Part shown: positions 1 to 5,301 of the stretch, one piece after another
How the letters are laid out: each line of letters starts with the position of its first letter
Numbering within the stretch: the stretch's first letter is position 1
NCBI GenBank assembly: GCA_015232795.1
Contig: JADFYX010000087.1
Span: forward strand, 1 to 9,114
Reading direction: 5' to 3'
DNA: 9,114 nucleotides
Origin: Magnetococcales bacterium
GTDB taxonomy: Bacteria; Pseudomonadota; Magnetococcia; Magnetococcales; JADFYX01
The notes under the pieces: model-generated
What the model was told of the DNA's origin: nothing
Seen by the model: only the letters and a program-made list of their open reading frames with translations
Database searches by the model: none
Made by a program: the position numbers and the translations under genes

Positions 1-1
1 C

Positions 2-70
2 AAAATTCTCGCCTACGCCAAAAGCCACGAAATCGACTATCTCACAGCAGCTTTGAGCGTCAACAAATAA
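2..70 (+). CDS. C-terminal end of an upstream phage gene (partial)
   Basis: The reading frame is open from the left edge to a TAA at 68-70 and encodes about 22 residues ending in DYLTAALSVNK. The Ala- and Leu-rich, helix-like ending and its place directly before a capsid cement gene would suit a prohead protease or scaffold, which is what usually precedes cement and capsid genes in phages of this type. That role rests on position only; the visible residues carry no catalytic motif. The 28-base gap to the next start and the shared strand suggest the same operon. Confidence 0.45.
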   Translation, partial: KILAYAKSHEIDYLTAALSVNK

Positions 71-98
71 CCAATCATTTTATATAGGGACCAACAAA

Positions 99-515
99 AT
101 GAGCCAACAAAATATTTCTGTTTTAACTTTAACCCTAATCGCCAACGGTGCTGTAACTGCCAGCCGAGCCATCGGTTTTGACGGCGCTCAAGCCACAACC
201 CAAGGCCAAAAAGCTATGGGAGCGACTGTAACCGCTGCCGAATCCGGCAGTGGAGTTGCTGTAGTCACCAACGGTACAGCAATCATGGAAACCGGTGCTG
301 CCATTAGCATTGGCGACTCTCTCATTACCGACAACCAAGGACGGGTAATACCTGCCACAGCTTTGGGAATCGGAACAGGTGCTACACCTGTCACCAGTAC
401 TGCTGCCGATGGAGCCATTTTTGAAGGAGCAGAGTTACCAGATTTTGTCATCGCCGATGCTCTACAAGCTGCCTCCGCCGCAGGAAAAATGATCGAAGTA
501 CTCCTGCGTCGCTAA
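99..515 (+). CDS. DUF2190-type capsid cement (decoration) protein
   Basis: Predicted head-stabilising protein that binds the outside of the capsid shell. The 138-aa product is rich in Gly, Ala, Thr and Val, has no signal peptide or membrane segment, and reads as short beta strands joined by Gly-rich turns. The stretch at residues 61-85 (AIMETGAAISIGDSL followed by a DNQGRVIPA-like turn) matches the layout I know from DUF2190 proteins, where an alternating small-residue strand leads into a GD...DxxGR turn. Length (about 110-140 aa in the family) and position directly before the major capsid gene agree. The ATG at 99 has a GGGA Shine-Dalgarno at 87-90. Isoleucine is almost always ATT or ATC (one ATA in 12), as expected of a highly expressed virion gene. 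Family call from pattern reading, not a profile search. Confidence 0.8.
   Translation: MSQQNISVLTLTLIANGAVTASRAIGFDGAQATTQGQKAMGATVTAAESGSGVAVVTNGTAIMETGAAISIGDSLITDNQGRVIPATALGIGTGATPVTSTAADGAIFEGAELPDFVIADALQAASAAGKMIEVLLRR
232..253 (+). repeat. 9-bp hairpin in the cement protein gene
   Basis: CCGCTGCCG (232-240) pairs with CGGCAGTGG (245-253) around an AATC loop, with one G-U pair. It is GC-rich and compact; it may be incidental to the Ala/Gly-rich coding sequence. Confidence 0.4.
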
Positions 516-548
516 TTAATTCAACATTCATAAAAAGGAAAAATAGTT

Positions 549-1475
549 ATGCCTATGTCGTCCAGTCAAGTTCGGGTTATTGACCCGGTTCTTACCGAAA
601 TTGCCCAAGGTTATCGCCATGTTGAGCATGTGGGCCACACCTTGTTTCCCAAAGTTCCGGTTTCGGTCTCTGGTGGCCAAATTTTAGAGTTTGGCAAAGA
701 GAGCTTTAAACTATATCAATCCCGTCGTGCCCCTGGCAGTGCTACCAAACGGATTCGTTTTGGCTATCTGGGTAAAAGTTTTGCTTTGGTGCAAGATGCC
801 CTAGAGGGTCAGGTACCACGGGAATACCTCCGTGATGCTGCTCAAATTCCTGGTATCGATCTTGGTGGCCGCTCTGTCAACAGCACATTGCGCGCGCTAT
901 CTTTAACCTTGGAATATGACCAAGCGCAGCTAGCAACCAATGCTGCCAACTATGATTCCGACCATAAAGTGACTCTTTCAGGTACAGATCAGTGGAGCGA
1001 TGGCGCATCCGACCCTACCCAAGATATCAATACTGGCAAAGAGGCCATTCGCACCTCTGTTGGCATCTATCCCAACACATTGCTGCTCTCTGCCCAAGGG
1101 TTTAATGCCCTGAAAAATCATCAATCCATTATCGACCGTTTTAAATACACCAGCCGGGAGTCCGTTACACCAGAAATGCTCGCATCTCTATTGGATTTAG
1201 AGCAGGTGGTGGTAGGTAAGGCGGTTGCTTTTGATGATGACGGTAACGATATCGATATCTGGGGCAACAACGCTATTTTAGCTTATGTTCCAACTGCACC
1301 TTCCGGTATGGAAGACCCATCTTTTGGCTATACATATACCATGGATGGTTATCCTCTGGTTGAAAAACCCTACTACGAAAACAATGCTAAAAGCTGGATC
1401 TTTCCGGTCTCTTACGAACGAGTACCAGTCTTAACAGGCATTCTCTCCGGCTATCTCATCCAGAATCCGGCTTAA
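549..1475 (+). CDS. Major capsid protein, HK97 fold
   Basis: Predicted shell-forming protein of the phage head. The 308-aa product closely follows a capsid family I recognise from Mu-like and other proteobacterial phages: an N-terminal segment with LFPKVPV (32-38) and FGKESF (48-53), the RAPGSATKR strip (60-68), TLSGTDQWSD (142-151), NTLLL (176-180), FKYTS (198-202), VVVGKA (220-225) and WGNNAILAYVP (238-248). About 300 aa is normal for the family and no end seems missing. The ATG at 549 has AAGGAA at 535-540; an in-frame ATG at 555 is a possible alternative. None of 17 isoleucine codons is ATA, consistent with high expression. The stop lies 5 bases before the next gene, whose early region holds two strong hairpins that may help set capsid excess over connector proteins. 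Confidence 0.9.
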   Translation: MPMSSSQVRVIDPVLTEIAQGYRHVEHVGHTLFPKVPVSVSGGQILEFGKESFKLYQSRRAPGSATKRIRFGYLGKSFALVQDALEGQVPREYLRDAAQIPGIDLGGRSVNSTLRALSLTLEYDQAQLATNAANYDSDHKVTLSGTDQWSDGASDPTQDINTGKEAIRTSVGIYPNTLLLSAQGFNALKNHQSIIDRFKYTSRESVTPEMLASLLDLEQVVVGKAVAFDDDGNDIDIWGNNAILAYVPTAPSGMEDPSFGYTYTMDGYPLVEKPYYENNAKSWIFPVSYERVPVLTGILSGYLIQNPA

Positions 1476-1480
1476 GGCAG

Positions 1481-1831
1481 ATGCCACAGTATAATGTACT
1501 TTCACCACTGCGCCACAACGGTGAGATTTTTTTACCTGGTGCAGTGGTGGAGATGACACAACAACAAGCAGCAGCCCTGTTGTGGGCTGCTGCTATAGAG
1601 GAAAAATCGGTTTCTAAAAAGGAGATTACGCTTGTTAGCGAAGATCCTAAACAGGCTGTTGAAACGGATATCAATAAAGCCATAAGAGGGTTAGATGTTA
1701 AAGACCAATCTTTATGGCTGAAAAATGGACGGCCCCGAACCGAGACTCTTGCTGCCATTGTTGGTCGTCGAGTTTCAGCAAATGAGAGAGACCAAATTTG
1801 GCAACAATGGATGGAGGAAAACAGCCCATGA
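1481..1831 (+). CDS. Mu gp35-like head-tail region protein
   Basis: A 116-aa protein of the kind found directly after the capsid gene in Mu/FluMu-like structural regions. Two parts are visible. Residues 1-40 read YNVLSPLRHNGEIFLPGAVVEM followed by an Ala-rich helix, a small beta unit common at the N-terminus of such proteins. Residues about 73-110 (KDQSLWLKNGRPRTETLAAI, then GRRVSANERDQIW) form a basic helical motif often seen at the C-terminus of phage connector-region proteins. The middle is charged and probably flexible. Exact virion role is unknown. The ATG at 1481 is 5 bases after the capsid stop, with only AAGG at 1474-1477 very close to the start, so translation may be weak or coupled to the capsid gene. 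The final TGA overlaps the next start (ATGA). Its first third contains two long inverted repeats. Confidence 0.65.
   Translation: MPQYNVLSPLRHNGEIFLPGAVVEMTQQQAAALLWAAAIEEKSVSKKEITLVSEDPKQAVETDINKAIRGLDVKDQSLWLKNGRPRTETLAAIVGRRVSANERDQIWQQWMEENSP
1501..1551 (+). repeat. Long inverted repeat, 15-bp stem, just after the capsid stop
   Basis: Bases 1501-1515 can pair without interruption with 1537-1551: 13 Watson-Crick pairs plus two G-U pairs (1502-1550, 1512-1540). The loop of 21 bases holds a run of seven T (1527-1533). It begins 25 bases after the capsid stop and lies inside codons 7-24 of the gp35-like gene. There is no T run after the stem, so it is not a simple terminator. Confidence 0.75.
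1567..1594 (+). repeat. Perfect 11-bp inverted repeat, 6-base loop
   Basis: AGCAGCAGCCC (1567-1577) is followed by TGTTGT and the exact reverse complement GGGCTGCTGCT (1584-1594). It is 16 bases after the 15-bp stem, so the two would stack as tandem hairpins in the mRNA. It encodes an Ala-Leu-Trp-Ala helix; alanine runs make GCA/GCT pairing easier, which partly explains it. Confidence 0.75.
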
Positions 1832-2361
1832 GTTATGCCACACCGCAAAATCTCCTGCAATGGTATGGCGCAAAAGAGCTGGCACAAACAGCCACCCCGG
1901 ACGATCTTGTGGTTGTGCCAGCCCAACTTATGCGTCTGACAATTGAAGGGGGCAACCGAGACGCTTTTTCTCTAGAGGAGATTGCATCTGCTGATAAAGC
2001 TTTAGAACGTATTACGGCTGCACTTAGCGAGGCTACCCTCTTGATTGAATCCTATATTTCTCGGCGTTATGAACTACCCATAACCGATACAGTCGTGCAG
2101 GGCAGTCCTCTGCCCCGCTCCTGCGGGGCAATGGCGCGACGACTGCTCTATGACGATGCCGTACCCCAAGAGGTGGAAAAACGTTATGAACACACACTGG
2201 GCTGGCTGAGAGATTTAGCCAACAACCGAGCTGATCTCAATCTCAACACGACTAGCCAAGGCCAAGTTGGAGTTGGTCTGGCAGATTTTGAGAATAGAGA
2301 GCGTATTTTTGACAACACCTTGTTACAGGGGTTTATCACACCCCGGAACTATCAATCATGA
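1828..2361 (+). CDS. Mu gp36-like DUF1320 head completion protein
   Basis: Predicted head-tail connector (neck) protein of the DUF1320 / Mu gp36 family. The 177-aa product begins MSYATPQNLLQWYGAKEL, the usual opening of this family. It continues with a helical core in which a pair of helices ends in IESYISRRYELPI (about 78-90), then PLPRSCGAMARRLLYDD, the typical helix after the conserved proline turn, and a C-terminal FENRERIF segment before a disordered end. I chose the ATG at 1828 because it has GGAGG at 1813-1817 with normal spacing, overlaps the preceding stop by ATGA, and starts exactly where family members start. A TTG at 1798 would add ten residues with no support. Slightly long for the family (about 140-150 aa); the extra length is an acidic insert near residues 40-60. 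Confidence 0.85.
   Translation: MSYATPQNLLQWYGAKELAQTATPDDLVVVPAQLMRLTIEGGNRDAFSLEEIASADKALERITAALSEATLLIESYISRRYELPITDTVVQGSPLPRSCGAMARRLLYDDAVPQEVEKRYEHTLGWLRDLANNRADLNLNTTSQGQVGVGLADFENRERIFDNTLLQGFITPRNYQS
2100..2130 (+). repeat. Two competing GC-rich hairpins sharing a middle arm
   Basis: GGGCAG (2100-2105) pairs with CTGCCC (2110-2115), and TGCCCCGC (2111-2118) pairs perfectly with GCGGGGCA (2123-2130). Both loops are TCCT. Because the middle arm is shared, only one hairpin can form at a time. An outer 7-bp pairing (2092-2098 with 2134-2140, one G-U) can close the 8-bp version. Confidence 0.6.
2328..2344 (+). repeat. Short hairpin before the gp37-like start
   Basis: GGGGT (2328-2332) pairs with ACCCC (2340-2344) around a 7-base loop, 13 bases upstream of the ATG at 2358. 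It sits where a ribosome finishing the gp36-like gene would melt it, so it could enforce translational coupling. The stem is only 5 bp and may be incidental. Confidence 0.35.
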
Positions 2362-2795
2362 GCAACTATTTTGCTGCTGAAAGCTTGATTCTCAATCAAC
2401 TGCAAAGCTTGGGAAATGATTTTAAATTAATCAGCACTGGACGCAGCTTAAAAGAGCTGTTTAACCATCCCGGCCCTACCCCCGCACTCTATCTTATTTA
2501 TGATGGACAGGAGCCTTTCATGGGGGCTGGGCAAGAACAGGTGATAGATCAACAGTGGCTGTTGGTTGTTGTGGTGCGTTGTGCAAGAGAGACCACGGCC
2601 GGAGCTTTTGAACGCCTTGAAGCCGGCCCCCTCATAAACAAACTTTTTACCACCTTGTTAGGCTGGCAACCCCACAATGAATTTGGGCCATTAACTCTTA
2701 AAACCGCCCCTGGGTCAGTTTACAACAATGGCTATGGCTACTACCCGGTGTGCTTTAGCACCCGATTTACACTCAGGGGAGCGACAGGTATCTAA
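2358..2795 (+). CDS. Mu gp37-like (DUF1834-type) tail terminator / connector protein
   Basis: Predicted protein of the Mu gp37 type, expected to act at the tail end of the neck, possibly as tail terminator. The 145-aa product shows the expected alternation: helix at 5-20, PALYLIYDGQE (42-52), the strand QWLLVVVVR (66-74), a helix with RLEAGPLINKL (86-96), LGWQPHNEFGPLTL (101-114), and GYGYYPVCFSTRF (125-137) as the last strand pair. The length is typical. The start overlaps the gp36-like stop as ATGA, and no good Shine-Dalgarno precedes it, so it is probably translated by coupling. A short hairpin (2328-2344) lies just before the start. It ends in TAATG shared with the next gene. The terminator role is inferred from position and size. 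Confidence 0.75.
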   Translation: MSNYFAAESLILNQLQSLGNDFKLISTGRSLKELFNHPGPTPALYLIYDGQEPFMGAGQEQVIDQQWLLVVVVRCARETTAGAFERLEAGPLINKLFTTLLGWQPHNEFGPLTLKTAPGSVYNNGYGYYPVCFSTRFTLRGATGI

Positions 2796-3157
2796 TGAAA
2801 AAACTTGGCAACCTGATATTACCAGACTCAATTCAGTGGATCGACCGCCACATAACTTCTCCCGTAAACCAGACTGTGCTCCATACTTTGTCTGGAACAC
2901 CGGTGGTATTTAGCAGCAAGGTTACTGGTGTCTCCATAACCCTTGCTGCTACGGGAGACACCACATGGTTAGACCAAGACTCTGCCGATAAAATCAAAGA
3001 AATGGCTGCCCTCCAAGGTGCAATATATACCTTAATTTGGGATGAGTTGAGTTGTAATGTGATATTCCGGCACCACGAACCACCAGCCATATCTTTAACC
3101 CCGTTATGGCCCCATCACGACCAGTTTACCGGAACAATCCGGTTGACATGTATTTAA
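2795..3157 (+). CDS. Phage tail-region protein, 120 aa, function unknown
   Basis: The 120-aa product belongs to a type I have seen repeatedly in phage tail clusters but cannot assign a function. Its layout is an LGNLILPDSIQWIDR opening (4-18), SPVNQTVLHTLSGTPVVF (22-39), a GVSITLAATGDTTWL strand-turn (45-59), a short helix with KIKEMAAL (66-73), GAIYTLIWDE (75-84), VIFRHHEPP (89-97), and a final FTGTIRLTCI strand (111-120). This all-beta, single-domain arrangement with strands at both ends suits a small virion component. The start overlaps the gp37-like stop as TAATG, with GGGGAG at 2776-2781 as a distant Shine-Dalgarno. The gene contains two interleaved perfect inverted repeats at 2911-2963. 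No signal peptide or membrane segment is visible. Confidence 0.65.
   Translation: MKKLGNLILPDSIQWIDRHITSPVNQTVLHTLSGTPVVFSSKVTGVSITLAATGDTTWLDQDSADKIKEMAALQGAIYTLIWDELSCNVIFRHHEPPAISLTPLWPHHDQFTGTIRLTCI
2911..2963 (+). repeat. Interleaved perfect inverted repeats (11 bp and 10 bp)
   Basis: Repeat A is TAGCAGCAAGG (2911-2921) with CCTTGCTGCTA (2941-2951). Repeat B is TGGTGTCTCC (2926-2935) with GGAGACACCA (2954-2963). The arms alternate A-B-A'-B' with gaps of 4, 5 and 2 bases. As RNA they form either hairpin A or hairpin B, or a partial pseudoknot; two bases are too few to cross a full 11-bp stem. The element lies inside the 120-aa gene, codons 39-57. Confidence 0.75.
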
Positions 3158-3190
3158 TAAAAAACATCGACTCACAAGGAATAAATAGTA

Positions 3191-4222
3191 ATGGCCATTC
3201 AAACAAGTGAAATCAAATGGTACAAACCAACCATAGTAAACGATACCACCGCCAATGGTGGTATTCTTACTGCAAATGAGATTCCTGACGGGGTGAAAAA
3301 CAACGTCTGGCCCGATGTTCCCCAAGCCGAACGTACCTCTGGCTCAGTTAAATATCGTAAAAGTTTTATCAAGGTTGCCAATGATGATGACCTGAAACTT
3401 ATTGAACCAAAAATATTTATTGAGACCCACACCCCAGGGGATGACAGTATTGTTTTAATAAGCGGCACTCAAACCGATACCCAAGCCGAGGCAGATGATT
3501 ATACCCGCTTTTATGGAGCAGGAGACCTGGATGCCAATGTTGCAGCCTTGGACACCACTATCGCGGTTAATGTTGAATCAGGTAATAGTGCTGCTGGGCA
3601 CAATATTTTTCAAGATGGGGATCTTATACGCATATCCGATCAAACTACGGTTGATGACCCATCTGGCAGTAGTGAATTTTTACGTCTGGCAGCAACAGCA
3701 GGGGTATCATGGAACGTTGACAAAGCCACCCTTACCTTTGCTGCTGGCATCTCTCTGGCCAATAGTTATCTGGCAGCAGAGACAAAAGTAGCATCTGTTA
3801 TTGAGGTTGTCGATATCGAGGCATCCGCGGACAATTGGGGAGAATCTTCAACGTCCGGTAGCTATGATGAGACCACATATCCGCCTATTACAGACCATAT
3901 CGGCACCATTGAGCAGACCTGGATAATCACTTTTTCAGACGCAACCAATTTTTCTTGTGCTGGCGATACTGTGGGTAGTGTTGGGAGTGGTTCCATAGGT
4001 GGGGGTGATTTTGCTCCCAATAATAGTGATTTTTCCAAACCCTATTTTACATTGACCGACGGAACCCCACCTTGGGGTGGAACTTGGGCAGCAGGAGAAA
4101 CCATAACCTTTAAAACCCACCCGGCTGCTGTAGCGGTTTGGGAAAAAAGGACCGTACCTGCTGGAGCTGATAGCCTATCTGGCAACAAAGTGATTATCGC
4201 CATTAGCGGAGAGAGTGAATGA
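3191..4222 (+). CDS. Virion structural protein, 343 aa, tail or neck region
   Basis: I recognise this as a recurrent phage protein without an established function. Family-like landmarks are MAIQTSEIKWYKP at the start, NGGILTAN (22-29), NNVWPDVPQAERTSGSVKYRK (37-57, a highly characteristic strip), KVANDDDLKL (61-70), GTQTDTQ (92-98), FYGAGDL (108-113), EFLRL (162-166) and, near the end, DFAPNN, PYFTL, WGGTW (295-299), FKTHPAAVAVW (307-317) and TVPAGA (321-326). It is Gly/Thr/Ser/Asp-rich and beta-dominated, with one cysteine (C256) and no membrane segment. The ATG at 3191 has a good AAGGAA Shine-Dalgarno at 3177-3182 after a 33-base spacer, so this gene starts a new, independently initiated group. 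It overlaps the following start by ATGA. Roles such as tail tube or neck are possible; none is shown. Confidence 0.7.
   Translation: MAIQTSEIKWYKPTIVNDTTANGGILTANEIPDGVKNNVWPDVPQAERTSGSVKYRKSFIKVANDDDLKLIEPKIFIETHTPGDDSIVLISGTQTDTQAEADDYTRFYGAGDLDANVAALDTTIAVNVESGNSAAGHNIFQDGDLIRISDQTTVDDPSGSSEFLRLAATAGVSWNVDKATLTFAAGISLANSYLAAETKVASVIEVVDIEASADNWGESSTSGSYDETTYPPITDHIGTIEQTWIITFSDATNFSCAGDTVGSVGSGSIGGGDFAPNNSDFSKPYFTLTDGTPPWGGTWAAGETITFKTHPAAVAVWEKRTVPAGADSLSGNKVIIAISGESE
3243..3264 (+). repeat. Perfect 8-bp inverted repeat early in the 343-aa gene
   Basis: ATACCACC (3243-3250) and GGTGGTAT (3257-3264) are exact reverse complements around a 6-base loop, about 50 bases after the start codon. 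It is one of several such stems near 5' ends of genes in this operon. Confidence 0.5.
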
Positions 4223-5295
4223 ACCAGTTAAACGCCGGTTTGACTCTGGATTTTTTAAGCCAGCAGAAACGGTCAAGTTTTGTCCTGATGGTTGGTGATG
4301 AGTTGGGTTCATCACCAATTCAGGTCAGACCCAAGGTTGTAGGAGTTTGGAGCAGAACTCCCGGCCACTACGTTGACCAGTATAAAACCACCCTGAAATT
4401 GGTCAAGCCTGGGATCAGGCGTATACGATTGTACTGTTCACAACAAACAGCCAAAACAGCAAGATTAAGTGTTCACACTGGCAGTGCCAAAGCCATTGGT
4501 CGCAGACAGGCTACCATCACAGAAACCTTGAGCTGGACTAACAAAAACAGCCAGTCACTTCGATTCCCCTACGACAATCCCACTGCCGTAGTTGTAGATA
4601 AAACCCGTTTTTTTGCTCAAAACGGTGAACAAGTTGAACCGCCGACATTTATTCCCAGTAGAGGAATATTTCAACATTCAAATACAGTTACAGGGGCCAT
4701 GGTAGTTGAATATCAACCGGAGTTCTCCCTGTTTGAAATAGAGTATGACATGGGAGATGAACAGATGGAGCCAGAACGGTTAACAGAGATGAAACATGCA
4801 TGGTTGGCAGGTAATATTCGTGATTGCGACATACCACCTGTAAATATTATTGCCATGGCAGATGGTTATGCAACCCAACTCTCTTTTGCACGCCAGTTTT
4901 GGCCCCAAGGCTCCCTTGGAAAAAGAGGTTATGCCGATGAAACCGTTCCACCATCAATTGCATCTCTGCCACAAACCAAAGATCTCGACTCCTGCTGGGA
5001 GGCATGCTGGCAGAAAGTTGCCGATGGCAGAATTGACCTTACCCAAGAGGAGTATTCTGCCATTTTACAATGTGTAGAATCAGCTCAAACACCGCCACAA
5101 CTGCAATATGTTGAGATAAGCCGACAAACCCAAATTGAACGAATTTTCAACCAAAATTCTGAAGATATTTACATTGATGTTGAACGTCCCGTAACCATGA
5201 CCATGAAACTTGCCAGAGCTGATGGCAATGAGTTGTGTGAAAATTTTGCTGCTTATCCATATCTCCCAGAAATCACCCTCCGTTTTAACAGCTAG
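4219..5295 (+). CDS. Phage structural-region protein, 358 aa, function unknown
   Basis: The 358-aa product is of unknown function. Residues about 50-130 look like an immunoglobulin- or jelly-roll-like beta domain (YVDQYKTTLKLV, RRIRLYCSQ, SLRFPYDNPTAVVVD). SNTVTGAMVVEYQPEFSLFEIEYD (154-177) resembles strands I associate with phage structural proteins. The section at about 255-295 is helical and Cys-rich (C259, C263, C285; also C73, C203, C340), and the end returns to strands (PVTMTMKLARADG, PEITLRF). No signal peptide or membrane helix is seen. The ATG at 4219 overlaps the upstream stop and has GGAGAG at 4208-4213, a good site. A long inverted repeat occupies 4284-4324, about 65 bases into the gene. 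Position between the 343-aa protein and the hub suggests a virion component. Confidence 0.6.
   Translation: MNQLNAGLTLDFLSQQKRSSFVLMVGDELGSSPIQVRPKVVGVWSRTPGHYVDQYKTTLKLVKPGIRRIRLYCSQQTAKTARLSVHTGSAKAIGRRQATITETLSWTNKNSQSLRFPYDNPTAVVVDKTRFFAQNGEQVEPPTFIPSRGIFQHSNTVTGAMVVEYQPEFSLFEIEYDMGDEQMEPERLTEMKHAWLAGNIRDCDIPPVNIIAMADGYATQLSFARQFWPQGSLGKRGYADETVPPSIASLPQTKDLDSCWEACWQKVADGRIDLTQEEYSAILQCVESAQTPPQLQYVEISRQTQIERIFNQNSEDIYIDVERPVTMTMKLARADGNELCENFAAYPYLPEITLRFNS
4284..4324 (+). repeat. Two-part inverted repeat (5 + 10 bp) early in the 358-aa gene
   Basis: TTGGTGATGA (4292-4301) is followed by a 7-base loop and its exact reverse complement TCATCACCAA (4309-4318). Outside it CCTGA (4284-4288) pairs with TCAGG (4320-4324), separated from the inner stem by a 3-by-1 internal loop. 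The whole forms a 15-bp hairpin about 65 bases after the start codon. Confidence 0.7.
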
Positions 5296-5301
5296 TTGAC
5301 C

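Noticed and set aside
71..98. TATATA before the cement gene as a promoter -10
   Set aside because: The nearest -35-like element (TTGAGC at 53-58) is 22 bases away, too far, and the gene lies in an evident operon.
1248..1259. 12-base palindrome GATATCGATATC in the capsid gene (similar TCGATATCGA at 3810-3819)
   Set aside because: Both come from Asp-Ile dipeptides written with GAT/ATC codons; no flanking symmetry suggests a binding site.
1798..1827. Upstream TTG extension of the gp36-like gene
   Set aside because: It would run 34 bases into the previous gene. The ATG at 1828 has GGAGG, an ATGA overlap and the typical family N-terminus.
1456..1926. 156-aa open frame on the minus strand over the gp35/gp36-like genes
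   Set aside because: It is antisense to two well-supported genes, has no ribosome site, and its protein shows no family pattern. It is a shadow frame.
2597..2628. GGCCGG / CCGGCC inverted repeat in the gp37-like gene
   Set aside because: Only 6 bp with a 20-base loop and a weak inner stem; expected by chance in GC-rich coding sequence.
2795..3157. Programmed frameshift driven by the interleaved repeats
   Set aside because: Tail genes of this kind of phage often use a frameshift with a downstream structure, but no XXXYYYZ slippery heptamer lies before 2911 and no open -1 or +1 extension follows.
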